A stretch of DNA of 46,925 bases, taken from a virus. The translations under genes were made by a program, and so were the position numbers. The notes under the pieces were generated by a model. That model had not been told where the DNA came from. It saw only the letters and a list, made by a program, of their open reading frames with translations, and made no database searches. This document shows positions 1 to 8,728 of the stretch, piece after piece. Positions within the stretch are counted from its first letter, which is position 1, and each line of letters begins with the position of its first letter. The stretch lies in IMG/VR virus record IMGVR_UViG_3300020222_000041, positions 1-46,925 of that record; one strand, written 5' to 3'.

Positions 1-711
1 ACACCTACTATTACCCCAACACCATCACCATTACCCCAACTACCAATATTAGTCGATAACTGGGATACTTTATTGAACTACTCTATAACGGGAGTGACCT
101 TAAATTCCGTGACACCAACAAATACCGGTGGGTCAAACTTCCCTCTTAATGGTTATCCTAATGTGAATTATGAAGGTACGTTTGTATCTACCGAATCTAA
201 TCCATTAACAATTCAAGTAGGGTATAATAGCTCAACATTTGTTCCTGGTATGTATATACAGGTGAGTCACTCAAGTATTGGTTACCCTGTTGAAAATATT
301 TTATCCACGTCTGGAGTTGCAACGTTTGGTCCGTACAATTTATATTTTGGAAGTCAACTCTTAATTGAGTTGTTTTCCCCATCAATACTTTTTAAAATGG
401 TAAATAACTCCACAAATAGAACTGTTACAAGTGCTTCATATACTATTGGAGGACCAACAGTAAGTTTAGATGTGGGTTCATTCCCAATAAACTCAACAAA
501 TTCGGCGGGTTCTTTCACACATCCTTCTAGTACAGGTGTGGCACCTGATGCAATAAATTACACTATTGGCGGTACAGGTAATTACACATACGTTGTACTC
601 CGTAATGGAGTTGGAGTGAAAAGTCAAATAAATACAAATATTAACAATATAATTGTTACTGGTGTGACTTTCTCATCAAGTGATGAAATTATATTAGAAA
701 TGTATAACTAA
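1..711 (+). CDS. Fibre-like virion protein, C-terminal part (5' end outside window)
   Basis: The reading frame is open from base 1 and stops with TAA at 709-711, so the gene begins upstream of the window. The first internal start-like codon, TTG at 73, is probably not the real start. The visible 236 residues begin with a Thr/Pro-rich linker (TPTITPTPSPLP) and continue as a Ser/Thr/Asn/Gly-rich, beta-strand-like sequence without charged clusters or membrane segments. That composition is typical of phage fibre or baseplate decoration domains. A structural role fits the neighbouring small virion-like gene and the tail genes elsewhere in the window. I do not recognise a specific family. The protein may be the end of a fibre or of a giant baseplate component like the one at the right edge of the window. 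Confidence 0.6.
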   Translation, partial: TPTITPTPSPLPQLPILVDNWDTLLNYSITGVTLNSVTPTNTGGSNFPLNGYPNVNYEGTFVSTESNPLTIQVGYNSSTFVPGMYIQVSHSSIGYPVENILSTSGVATFGPYNLYFGSQLLIELFSPSILFKMVNNSTNRTVTSASYTIGGPTVSLDVGSFPINSTNSAGSFTHPSSTGVAPDAINYTIGGTGNYTYVVLRNGVGVKSQINTNINNIIVTGVTFSSSDEIILEMYN

Positions 712-729
712 CTATATTAACTAACAAGA

Positions 730-736
730 TATTTAT
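730..736 (+). promoter_or_regulatory. TATTTAT late-promoter-like motif
   Basis: TATTTATAAAA lies 12 bases before the ATG of the 58-aa gene. It is one of 13 same-strand copies found ahead of plus-strand genes in this window. Confidence 0.5.
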
Positions 737-748
737 AAAACAAAAAAT

Positions 749-925
749 ATGGCACTTACAGGAAAAACAATTGGTCAGTTGACCTACCTACAATTCCCCA
801 CTAATGATACTACACATGTTTATGGGGATTATAATTGCACTTTATTTAAAAACTCAATACCTTCATCAAGATTGTCTTACTATGATGGAACTGACACTTT
901 AACGATTGTTAATATTACTTCTTAA
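749..925 (+). CDS. Small hypothetical protein, 58 aa, probable virion-associated
   Basis: An ATG at 749 opens a 58-codon frame ending in TAA at 923-925. The protein starts MALTGKTIGQLTYL and is uncharged and rich in Thr, Tyr and Ser. The opening resembles the ends of small fibre or decoration proteins that begin with a GK-x-I-x-QL motif, but I cannot assign a family. Support for it being real comes from the late-promoter-like TATTTATAA 12 bases upstream and the A-rich leader directly before the ATG. It lies between a fibre-like gene and the DNA polymerase, and the structural reading rests on that position. Confidence 0.55.
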   Translation: MALTGKTIGQLTYLQFPTNDTTHVYGDYNCTLFKNSIPSSRLSYYDGTDTLTIVNITS

Positions 926-967
926 AAAATTAACTTACTTAGTTGATAAGAGTAATTTTTACTCCTA

Positions 968-974
968 TATTTAT
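968..974 (+). promoter_or_regulatory. TATTTAT late-promoter-like motif upstream of DNA polymerase
   Basis: TATTTAT lies 56 bases before the polymerase ATG, the longest spacing of the set. A short imperfect hairpin (GAGTAA/TTACTC, 951-965) precedes it and could be a weak terminator of the upstream gene. The remainder of 926-1030 shows nothing else I can name. Confidence 0.35.
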
Positions 975-1030
975 TTACGAAGGTAAATGCCGACCTTATT
1001 CGGTAGCTAATACACCAAAAGTAAATAAGT

Positions 1031-3829
1031 ATGATATCACAAGAAGAAATTAAATCTTTCCTAGAGGGAGGTGACCCAGAAGAATTTATAGTTGCGATAG
1101 AATTTGATTACGCATCGAACTGTATTTACAAAATCAAAGAAATTCCCGATAAAGGTAAAGAAATTAGAAAAGACACTTTCACACCATTCGCTTGGGTTGG
1201 GGATTTAAGAAACCTAAATTTTTATCAATCATCTAAAGGACTTCAAAAAGAGGCCATGACAAAGTATGGTATTATGATTGAAAAATTGGAAACGGGTAAA
1301 AATGAAAGATTGGAGCAAGGTCTCAATTTTATGGTTAAGTCTCTTAAAGGGTATCGAGAATTAATACAATTTTTTAGAGATGGTGGAGTTGACCCTTGGG
1401 GTGAAAGAACCAAAGATAAAATCTTAATTCTGCCACCTGTAGAACAATATCTAATACAAAAAGAAAAACGATTATTTAAAGGTTACGAAGAATACAATGA
1501 TATTACAAGATTTGGATTCGACTTGGAGACGACCGCATTAGAACCAAAAGACGGTCGTATATTCATGATTGGGATGAAAACCAATAAAGGTTTTAAAAAA
1601 GTTATCGAATGCTCAAATGAAGATGAAGAACGAAGAGGGTTGGTTGAATTTTTTAGAACGATTAACGAACTTAAACCAAGTATTATCGGTGGGTATAACT
1701 CATTTAACTTTGACTGGTATTGGATATTTGAGAGATGTAAGGCGTTAAATTTAGATGTTAAAAAAATATGTAGGACTTTAAATCCTGATATTAATATCAA
1801 ACAAAGTGAGAATCTATTAAAGTTGGCTAACGAGGTTGAGAGGTATAACCAAGTTGGTATGTGGGGTTATAATATTATCGATATCTTACATTCAGTAAGA
1901 AGAGCGCAAGCAATAAATTCAAGTATCAAATCCGCAGGTTTGAAATATATTACTCAGTATATTGATGCTGAGGCTCCTGACCGTATCTATATTGACCATG
2001 ACAAAATCGGACCTATGTACACACAAAAAAATGAGTATTGGTTAAATATTGAGAATGGTAAATATAAAAGGGTTGGGGATAGTGAAAAGGTTGATGAAAT
2101 TTGCTCACGAAGAACTGACATATACATAAAAACAACAGGGGACGACATAGTTGAGCGTTATCTTGACGATGACTTAGAAGAAACTTTATTAGTTGATGAA
2201 GAATTTAATCAAGGAACCTTTTTGTTGTCATCATTAGTACCAACAACTTATGAAAGAGTATCTACAATGGGTACCGCAACATTATGGAAGATGTTGATGT
2301 TGGCGTGGTCTTATAAGTACAAATTAGCAATTCCTAAAAAACAAGATAAAACAGAATTTGTAGGAGGATTATCAAGGTTATTAAAAGTGGGGTATTCAAG
2401 GAACGTATTAAAACTTGACTACTCTTCCCTATATCCGTCAATACAATTGGTACATGACGTTTTTCCTGAATGTGATATTTTAGGAGGTATGAAAGGAATG
2501 TTATCTTATTTCCGTAATTCTCGTATCATGTATAAAAACTTAGCTTCCGAATGGTACGATAAAGACAAAAAAAAATCAGTATCATATGACCGTAAACAGT
2601 TACCGATTAAAATCTTTATTAACTCGATGTTCGGGGCATTATCCGCTCCACAAGTATATGCTTGGGGTGACATGTATATGGGTGAACAAATTACTTGTAC
2701 GGGTAGACAGTATTTAAGACAGATGATTAGGTTCTTTATGAAAAAAGGTTATACCCCTCTTGTAATGGACACGGACGGTGTTAACTTCTCTAAACCTGAT
2801 GGATGGGAAAATCATAGATATGTTGGTAAAGGTCTTAATTGGAAAGTTAAAGAAGGTAAAGAATATGTTGGGGATGATGCTGACGTTGCAGAATTTAATG
2901 ATACTTTTATGAGGGGTGAAATGGCTTTAGATACTGATGGTACTTGGCCCTCATGTATAAATCTCGCTCGTAAAAATTATGCCGTTATGGAATCTAGCGG
3001 TAAAATTAAACTTACAGGTAATACAATTAAATCTAAAAAACTACCATTGTATATTGAGGATTTTTTAGATAAAGGTGTAAAACAATTACTTGAGGGTAAA
3101 GGTCAGGAATTTGTTGAGTGGTATTATGAATACCTATCCAAGATTTATAATAAAGAAATCCCATTAATGAAAATTGCTCAGAGAGCTAAAGTGAAATTAT
3201 CGTTAGATGATTATAAAAAACGGTCAACACAAAAAACCAAATCAGGTGGTGCTATGAGTATGATGGCTCATATGGAACTAGCGTTAAAGAATAAACTGAA
3301 CGTTAGTTTAGGTGATGTAATTTATTATGTTAATAATGGAACCAAAGCATCCCAAGGGGATGTTCAGAAAGTTGCAAAACTTAAAAGAGGGTGGAGTGAT
3401 GAACAATTACAATATTATTTTTCAGAACATGGGAAATATCCTGAAGATTCTGTAACATCGATGGTTCAGATTAATTGTTATATGTTAGACCCATCGGAGA
3501 TTGAGAGTAATCCTGATATGAGGGGTGAATATAATATCGATAGAGCGATTGCGACTTTTAACAAACGTATCGAACCTTTATTGGTTGTATTTAAAGAAGA
3601 AATTAGAGATGGGTTATTGGTGTCAAAACCTGATGATAGAAGTTTCTTTACTAAAGACCAATGTGAGTTAATAAATGGAGTACCTTTTGAGGAAAAAGAC
3701 CAAGATAGATTACATGAAGATGTATTAGATATTAGTGAACCTGAATTACGGTATTGGGAAAAACGAGGGTTAGACCCTAACTATATTTATGATTTGGCGG
3801 AAGAAGGGTGGGAAAAGAAGTTAATCTAA
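1031..3829 (+). CDS. 43: Family B DNA polymerase with 3'-5' proofreading exonuclease (T4 gp43-like)
   Basis: This is the replicative DNA polymerase of the phage, 932 aa (T4 gp43 is about 900). The exonuclease domain shows Exo I as FGFDLETT (D164, E166), Exo II as GGYNSFNFDW, and a probable Exo III as YLDDDLEET. The polymerase domain shows motif A as LDYSSLYPS (D463), motif B as KIFINSMFG (N531), and motif C as VMDTDGVNF (D580, D582). All catalytic aspartates are present. Two motif details are unusual: motif B has Phe where Tyr is usual (NSxYG), and motif C reads DTDG rather than DTDS. The gene ends in a 9-base overlap with the convergent small gene at 3821-4174. No Shine-Dalgarno sequence precedes the ATG. 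It would act with the gp32, UvsX and DnaB-like proteins encoded 30 kb away. Confidence 0.95.
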   Translation: MISQEEIKSFLEGGDPEEFIVAIEFDYASNCIYKIKEIPDKGKEIRKDTFTPFAWVGDLRNLNFYQSSKGLQKEAMTKYGIMIEKLETGKNERLEQGLNFMVKSLKGYRELIQFFRDGGVDPWGERTKDKILILPPVEQYLIQKEKRLFKGYEEYNDITRFGFDLETTALEPKDGRIFMIGMKTNKGFKKVIECSNEDEERRGLVEFFRTINELKPSIIGGYNSFNFDWYWIFERCKALNLDVKKICRTLNPDINIKQSENLLKLANEVERYNQVGMWGYNIIDILHSVRRAQAINSSIKSAGLKYITQYIDAEAPDRIYIDHDKIGPMYTQKNEYWLNIENGKYKRVGDSEKVDEICSRRTDIYIKTTGDDIVERYLDDDLEETLLVDEEFNQGTFLLSSLVPTTYERVSTMGTATLWKMLMLAWSYKYKLAIPKKQDKTEFVGGLSRLLKVGYSRNVLKLDYSSLYPSIQLVHDVFPECDILGGMKGMLSYFRNSRIMYKNLASEWYDKDKKKSVSYDRKQLPIKIFINSMFGALSAPQVYAWGDMYMGEQITCTGRQYLRQMIRFFMKKGYTPLVMDTDGVNFSKPDGWENHRYVGKGLNWKVKEGKEYVGDDADVAEFNDTFMRGEMALDTDGTWPSCINLARKNYAVMESSGKIKLTGNTIKSKKLPLYIEDFLDKGVKQLLEGKGQEFVEWYYEYLSKIYNKEIPLMKIAQRAKVKLSLDDYKKRSTQKTKSGGAMSMMAHMELALKNKLNVSLGDVIYYVNNGTKASQGDVQKVAKLKRGWSDEQLQYYFSEHGKYPEDSVTSMVQINCYMLDPSEIESNPDMRGEYNIDRAIATFNKRIEPLLVVFKEEIRDGLLVSKPDDRSFFTKDQCELINGVPFEEKDQDRLHEDVLDISEPELRYWEKRGLDPNYIYDLAEEGWEKKLI

Positions 3830-4174
3830 CTTAATTCCATCCGATGAGGTTATATACCAATAACCATTTAAAAAAATTAATTCTATACATGCTCGATTAT
3901 TAATTAGTATTTCATCATAATATTCGTCAATACTACCTTGTTTGGATTTAATAATAGTATCGGTAAGTGATTTTATTTTAATTTCACTTGTGGTTTCACC
4001 ATCTAAAATTAATACGCAAAAATCAACTCCTTTAACAACTATAAATTCTTCACCTTTGGTTGTATAGTTTGGTACCGAAATAGTTTTTTTTAATTCAGTA
4101 ATAACCATCGGTTCAAAATGTATATGTCGGTCACTAATTTTTTTTCTTACTAATGTTGATTTTTGTCCTATCAT
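3821..4174 (-). CDS. Small protein with a fibre-type beta domain, unknown role
   Basis: This 117-aa protein is the last gene of the minus-strand block. It starts 4 bases after the neck-protein gene stops and is therefore probably co-transcribed with it. The C-terminal two thirds follow a pattern common in phage fibre and decoration domains: a hydrophobic strand, an IKIKSL-type strand, a loop, then a strand ending NGYWYITSSDG, close to the NGTNWYI signature that closes many tail-fibre domains. The N-terminus is basic (KKISDRHIH). There is no signal peptide or membrane segment. A small head, neck or tail decoration protein is my inference, and the family is not certain. The 3' end overlaps the polymerase stop region convergently. 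Confidence 0.55.
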   Translation of the reverse strand: MIGQKSTLVRKKISDRHIHFEPMVITELKKTISVPNYTTKGEEFIVVKGVDFCVLILDGETTSEIKIKSLTDTIIKSKQGSIDEYYDEILINNRACIELIFLNGYWYITSSDGIKLD

Positions 4175-4178
4175 AAAA

Positions 4179-5303
4179 TTATATTACGTATATTTGTCTT
4201 GGCATCGCGGTAAATTTCTTTTGTTTGTTTAGATTTTCCGCTAATAACGCTTCTCTTTCCATAACTTTTTCAGGTCTTAATCTTGTAAGTCGACCTTCCG
4301 CACCTACTAATTCCTCAATCAATTTTGTTTTTTCATCTTTACCTTCAGTCGCTAATGATTGATAGTCCATAGTTAATTCACTATCAGGTGTTTTTATATT
4401 ACCACTAAATTTACCTCTAACTTTAGACAAGGCTTCTTTAGCCGACGCAAAGAAATATCTACGAACCCAAATTTGTGCGGGGTTATTTAAATCCACCCAA
4501 GAAATTTTATCAAACGGAACATCTGACGGTAACTTAATAATATCAGGATTATCTTTAAGACACTTATCCCTATCTGAAGTGCCAACATCATAATACCAAT
4601 ACCATACCTGACCTTTCCTTAAAGACCCGCTACCAAAATCAAATTTACCCCCAGGAACATTCATTAAATGAATCGCCTTTTTACCTTCGGGTAATGCGGT
4701 AATTCGATAAGTTAAATCACCACCAATAATTCTTCTTTGTATGTTTATTTGTTGCATTCTAAGTAACATATCAAAAGCTGGCATCATAAAGTAACTTCCT
4801 CCCATATTCCCCATTTGGGCGAATCCTCCCTGACCTCCGATACCTCCACCACCTAAAGTACCAAAAGACCATGGGTCAAATAAAAGGTTGTTCATTGGGG
4901 TCGGGGTAAACCATAATAATTCATTAATTTCTCTACCCGCTGGTATTTCATATATTTGTTTACCTCTTTCGAGATTAAAAAAATCTTTTTTAAGTACATA
5001 ATCACCACCCGCTTGCAAACCAACAATTTTAGAATATGCGTAAGTATATCTTTCTTCATAATCTAAACTTTTTGTAATAAAAGCCCTTGATAATGACTGA
5101 GTATCAAGATTAAGATTATATAACGAAGTCCATTGAGATTCGATTAACCAATCTTGAACATATTGAGAATAATCCTCAATAGATAATTCTAAAATTGAAT
5201 CTAGTTGTTCATCTTCTAACTCAACCGACCTAAGAGGTGCTCCTAATGTATGTCTCAATTTAGTATATAGTTGAGTTCTTTCTGGTTCTGCGATAATTGA
5301 CAT
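4179..5303 (-). CDS. 13: Probable neck / head-completion protein (T4 gp13-like)
   Basis: This 374-aa protein is the likely neck component that joins the filled head to the tail. The N-terminal part is helical and acidic (SIIAEPERTQLYTKLRH, then EQLDSILELSIEDY), as in the helical head-completion and connector proteins of T4-like phages. The middle has an aromatic, Gly-rich segment with a glycine run (about residues 150-170: GTLGGGGIGGQGG), which may be a flexible loop. A conserved-looking segment, NPAQIWVRRYFFASAKEALSK, follows, and then a helical C-terminus. The gp13 assignment rests on this pattern and on the gp14-like and gp15-like genes nearby. Another neck or portal-adjacent protein is possible. 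A TATTTATAA motif lies 14 bases upstream of the ATG in the minus orientation, overlapping the end of the SOD-fusion gene. Confidence 0.55.
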   Translation of the reverse strand: MSIIAEPERTQLYTKLRHTLGAPLRSVELEDEQLDSILELSIEDYSQYVQDWLIESQWTSLYNLNLDTQSLSRAFITKSLDYEERYTYAYSKIVGLQAGGDYVLKKDFFNLERGKQIYEIPAGREINELLWFTPTPMNNLLFDPWSFGTLGGGGIGGQGGFAQMGNMGGSYFMMPAFDMLLRMQQINIQRRIIGGDLTYRITALPEGKKAIHLMNVPGGKFDFGSGSLRKGQVWYWYYDVGTSDRDKCLKDNPDIIKLPSDVPFDKISWVDLNNPAQIWVRRYFFASAKEALSKVRGKFSGNIKTPDSELTMDYQSLATEGKDEKTKLIEELVGAEGRLTRLRPEKVMEREALLAENLNKQKKFTAMPRQIYVI

Positions 5304-5317
5304 GTTGACTTTTTATT

Positions 5318-5324
5318 ATAAATA
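5318..5324 (-). promoter_or_regulatory. TATTTAT late-promoter-like motif (minus strand)
   Basis: Read on the minus strand, TATTTATAATAAAA lies 14 bases before the ATG of the neck-protein gene. Its orientation matches the gene, which supports a directional signal rather than chance AT-rich sequence. Confidence 0.45.
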
Positions 5325-6863
5325 TCAACTTACTTCATAAATTAAATTCTCAATCGGGAAGGTATAGTTACCCTCAACTATTTTAGAATCTTTATTATTA
5401 AAAATTAATATACCTTTTTTAGGATTTGCGAATATAATCCAATCAGTATCATATTTCTTAACTTGTCCTGTATTAAAAACTGTTATATTCCCGTTATCGG
5501 TTTTTATATAACTAAAAGGTTTAATTTGTGAAGTTTTGGTTTCTCCATTGACGTTTACTTTACAATCAACACCCCCAATCATGTCTTCTTGACTACCTAA
5601 ACCACCAATCCTTTCGATATTTTCCTCACCAAATTTCTTTTCAAGAACTTCTACAGTATAATCTTCCCTCTTATCACCTAAGTCATGTGTCAATCCTAAA
5701 GTCGACATTAAATTTTTGAACGTTCCTGAATTTTGATTAAATATTCTTGATTTATAATCATTTAAAAATCTTACAAATTTTTTAGTTTCACTTATTTGGA
5801 CGTATGGTGGTTGACCTATAATTTTTATTTCAGGTTTATTCATTGATTTTAAAACTTTATTAACATCAGTTAATAAAATACAAAAACAATTATAATTGGT
5901 GTTAAGTTTATTAATCACTGACCTACCACTCCCTTCTAAATCATATATACCTGACATCTCACCTTCTTTGTACCCATTTTGACCATAATAATTATCGGGA
6001 AATACGTCTTTTAAAATTGAGTCAATGGCATACCGATAGGTTGTTTTAACTTTAGGATTAATGTTAAATACAAATCTGATAGCATCGTTCATCTCTTTAC
6101 TACATTTCTCAGAAACACCTTCTTTTATTATTTGTCTAAACCCTACCGATTCATTTAATTTTGATGTCGATTTAGAATTAAATAACTTATTTACAAACTC
6201 CCAATTTACAGATTTCCAAAAGTTTTTAATATATTCATCTCTTTTATTTCTATATTTTAAATAATAAGCGTGTTCCCATAAATCAAGACCTAAAATAGGA
6301 AATCCTCCGTCTTGTACGACATTCATTAATGGATTATCTTGGTTTGGTGTTGATATAATTTTTAAAGTGTTTTTATTATTTAGAACTAACCAAACCCATC
6401 CTGAACCAAATCTTTCTTTCGCTATTTCTTCAAATTTAGATTGGAATTTTTTATACGAACCAAAGTCTTTATTAATCCGATTCAAAACATCTCCAAAAGG
6501 TTTTTGAGTTTTAGGTGATAACATTTTCCAAAACAATGCGTGATTAAATGCACCACCAGCGTTATTTCTAATTGTTTTATCAAATTTACTGATAGTTTTA
6601 ATAATTTCCTCTAACTCTAAATCACCTCCTTTTTTCTTGGACAATGCTTTATTAAGTTTGTCTACATAACCCTTATAATGTTTATTATAATGGTATGACA
6701 TGGTTTCGGAATCAATAAATTGTTTTAGTGCGGAGTAAGAATAAGGTAACTTCTCAATACCTATTTTTTTCATTTCAAACAAAAAGAACTTTTCATTTTC
6801 CTTTTGTTCTTGTAAGATTAACGATTTATTTAAAATCTTAATCTTATTTTCAAATTTTTTCAT
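5325..6863 (-). CDS. Mn-type superoxide dismutase fused to a PD-(D/E)XK nuclease-like domain
   Basis: This 512-aa protein has two recognisable parts. Residues about 37-232 are a complete Fe/Mn superoxide dismutase, which converts superoxide to oxygen and peroxide. The four metal ligands are visible as H58 (YHYNKH), H108 (FNHALFW), D194 and H198 (DLWEHAYY). Gly at 104 and Gln at 175 (NQDNPL) sit where Mn-type or cambialistic enzymes carry them. Residues about 250-512 are unrelated to SOD and contain GGVD (D433) followed 13 residues later by QIK (446-448), the spacing of a PD-(D/E)XK nuclease core, with a Glu-containing helix before it. The same layout recurs in the protein at 9241-10686. The 36 residues before the SOD domain and the linker (IIKEG, 245-249) each contain (I/L)xE sites like those cut by T4 prohead protease. 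The nuclease reading is inference; the SOD is near certain. Confidence 0.85.
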   Translation of the reverse strand: MKKFENKIKILNKSLILQEQKENEKFFLFEMKKIGIEKLPYSYSALKQFIDSETMSYHYNKHYKGYVDKLNKALSKKKGGDLELEEIIKTISKFDKTIRNNAGGAFNHALFWKMLSPKTQKPFGDVLNRINKDFGSYKKFQSKFEEIAKERFGSGWVWLVLNNKNTLKIISTPNQDNPLMNVVQDGGFPILGLDLWEHAYYLKYRNKRDEYIKNFWKSVNWEFVNKLFNSKSTSKLNESVGFRQIIKEGVSEKCSKEMNDAIRFVFNINPKVKTTYRYAIDSILKDVFPDNYYGQNGYKEGEMSGIYDLEGSGRSVINKLNTNYNCFCILLTDVNKVLKSMNKPEIKIIGQPPYVQISETKKFVRFLNDYKSRIFNQNSGTFKNLMSTLGLTHDLGDKREDYTVEVLEKKFGEENIERIGGLGSQEDMIGGVDCKVNVNGETKTSQIKPFSYIKTDNGNITVFNTGQVKKYDTDWIIFANPKKGILIFNNKDSKIVEGNYTFPIENLIYEVS

Positions 6864-6884
6864 ATGGCTATTAATAATATATCT

Positions 6885-6891
6885 ATAAATA
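6885..6891 (-). promoter_or_regulatory. TATTTAT late-promoter-like motif (minus strand)
   Basis: On the minus strand TATTTATAGATATA begins about 28 bases before the ATG of the SOD-fusion gene (21-base gap after the heptamer). It suggests that the fusion gene is transcribed late with the structural genes. Confidence 0.45.
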
Positions 6892-6906
6892 AGCCAATAT
6901 TTTGAT

Positions 6907-8688
6907 TTATCTCAAACTGTTAATTCTATTCATCATTTCCTCAACAACATCGGCCTTATCCAAATTGTCCCCCATGACGGTTTCAAAAATATTTTTCTTA
7001 TTTGCTAAGATATCATAAATAATCCCCTCAATAGTATTCTCAAATATTGGATAATAAACGGATACATTTGATTTTTGACCGTATCTATAAGCCCTATCTT
7101 CGGCTTGTGAGTGGTCAGATGGAACAAATGATAAGTCGTTCATAATAACCGCCTCACCCGCAGTTAAGGTTAACCCAACTCCTGCGGCTTTTAAGTTCCC
7201 AACAAAAACTTTTATTTTTTCGTTCTCTTGGAATTGGTCGACCGCATATTGTCTTTGTGGTTTACTTGTACTACCGTCTAATCTAACCGCTTGTTTTCCA
7301 AAATGGTCGGCAATTTTATTTAATGTGTCGGTGAAATTTGTAAAAATTATTACCTTTTTATCTTGGTCTAAAATATTTTGAGCTAATTCTATAGTATTTT
7401 TTATTTTCTCTTCAGCAATTACTTGTCTGACTTTCATAAGTTTAGAAAATTGAACAGTTAGTGAATTAGATTCTTCTTTTTTATTATCATACCAATCATA
7501 ATATTCCCCCATTAAACCTTCGTAATGTTTTGATTTTAATCTTAAGTAAACAGGTGTAATGATTTTATCAGGTAAATCTAAGACCTCAGTCTTTAATCTC
7601 CTCAAAACTTGTCTTGAGGTTCTATCTCTTAATTCTTCTAAATTAGATGCTCCCGTAACGTTCCAAACTTTACGATTACCTGCTTTAAACTGATACCCTT
7701 GACAATATCTGATTGCGTAAGCCATCCAATTCTGAGCTACAGGACTTTCAATTAAATTTAATAAGTTAAAATAATTCATCGGTCTTGAGGTCATAGGTGT
7801 ACCAGTAAGTAACCATAATCTTTCCGCCCTTTTACTAAAACTATTCACTAATTTGGTTCGTTGTGCCTGACCATTTTGGATGTAATGGGCTTCGTCAATT
7901 ATAACCAAATCGGGATTAAATTGGTAAATCAAAGTGTTTTCTTTTTCTTTACCTGTATCATAAAAATTTCTAAGAATATCGTAATTAACAATTACAAAAT
8001 CATGTTCTAAAGAGAAATTTTTACTTTCCGCAATATAAACTGACCTATCAGTATAATTTGCAATCTCTCGTTGCCAATTTATTTTTAATGATGCGGGACA
8101 TACAATTAGTATTCGTTTAGCTTTAGTCTCTAAAGCGGCAACTATTGTTGCGGTTGTTTTACCTAAACCCATATCATCCGCTAAGATAAATCTTTTTGAA
8201 CCCGCAAGTTTTTCGACTGCAGGAATTTGGTGTGATAATAGAGGTCTATGAGAATATTTAGAATAATCAATCTCTACTTTTTCTACTTTATGAGTTTTCA
8301 TTATCGCTCCTTTTGGTAACCAAAAATCGTGCAAAGATTCCGTTTCAAATACCTTACCCCAAATATGATATGATTTTTCTTTTTCAGTTAATAATTTCTC
8401 AACCCAAACTTGTTCAGGTATTGTGGTATAAAGTTTTTCATCAGCAATTTTTTTCGCAAAATACGGGTCCAACTCAACCCATTTTTTTGCCACTTTGGGT
8501 TGTGTCTCATGAAAATTTATAATGTAATCCGATTGGGAACGGGTGGGGTAAAACTTTTTATTATTTTCTTTTTTATGTTTTAAATTTAATATAAAATTAT
8601 TACTCCCTAAGTAGTTACCAAGAATTTCTAAAGCCCTCATCTCAATTAATGATGAGGTGTTACCTGTTATTACTTTATCTATTGACAT
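6907..8688 (-). CDS. SNF2-family DNA helicase / translocase
   Basis: This 593-aa superfamily 2 ATPase of the SWI2/SNF2 type moves along duplex DNA and probably remodels replication or recombination intermediates. Motif I is DDMGLGKTT (171-179), motif II is DEAH (265-268), motif III is LLTGTP (293-298), and motif VI is QAEDRAYRYGQ near the C-terminus. The lobe-2 segment VIIFTNFTDTL and the LDGST motif are also typical. The ILADDMGLGKT form and the R-x-x-R-x-GQ motif VI point to SNF2 proteins such as SMARCAL1-like helicases rather than to T4 UvsW or Dda. Residues 1-145 form an extra N-terminal region of unknown role. It is the first gene of the minus-strand block and diverges from the gp14-like gene across a 40-base AT-only spacer. 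A degenerate TATTTTTATAGATATA lies upstream. Confidence 0.9.
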   Translation of the reverse strand: MSIDKVITGNTSSLIEMRALEILGNYLGSNNFILNLKHKKENNKKFYPTRSQSDYIINFHETQPKVAKKWVELDPYFAKKIADEKLYTTIPEQVWVEKLLTEKEKSYHIWGKVFETESLHDFWLPKGAIMKTHKVEKVEIDYSKYSHRPLLSHQIPAVEKLAGSKRFILADDMGLGKTTATIVAALETKAKRILIVCPASLKINWQREIANYTDRSVYIAESKNFSLEHDFVIVNYDILRNFYDTGKEKENTLIYQFNPDLVIIDEAHYIQNGQAQRTKLVNSFSKRAERLWLLTGTPMTSRPMNYFNLLNLIESPVAQNWMAYAIRYCQGYQFKAGNRKVWNVTGASNLEELRDRTSRQVLRRLKTEVLDLPDKIITPVYLRLKSKHYEGLMGEYYDWYDNKKEESNSLTVQFSKLMKVRQVIAEEKIKNTIELAQNILDQDKKVIIFTNFTDTLNKIADHFGKQAVRLDGSTSKPQRQYAVDQFQENEKIKVFVGNLKAAGVGLTLTAGEAVIMNDLSFVPSDHSQAEDRAYRYGQKSNVSVYYPIFENTIEGIIYDILANKKNIFETVMGDNLDKADVVEEMMNRINSLR

Positions 8689-8719
8689 TATATATCTATA
8701 AAAATAATAATTATTTAGA

Positions 8720-8726
8720 TATTTAT
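8720..8726 (+). promoter_or_regulatory. TATTTAT motif directly before a start codon
   Basis: TATTTATCA runs almost into the ATG at 8729 (2-base gap). A near copy, TATTTAG, begins 8 bases earlier at 8712. If the nearer copy is the promoter, the transcript would be leaderless or start inside the gene, so the farther copy may be the functional one. Confidence 0.35.
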
Positions 8727-8728
8727 CA

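Noticed and set aside
986-1006. Small inverted repeat CCGA/TCGG before the polymerase as a regulatory RNA or terminator
   Set aside because: The stem is only four bases with no U-tract; common by chance.
1483-1800. 105-codon minus-strand frame inside the DNA polymerase
   Set aside because: It overlaps the exonuclease motifs of the polymerase, which fix the real coding strand.
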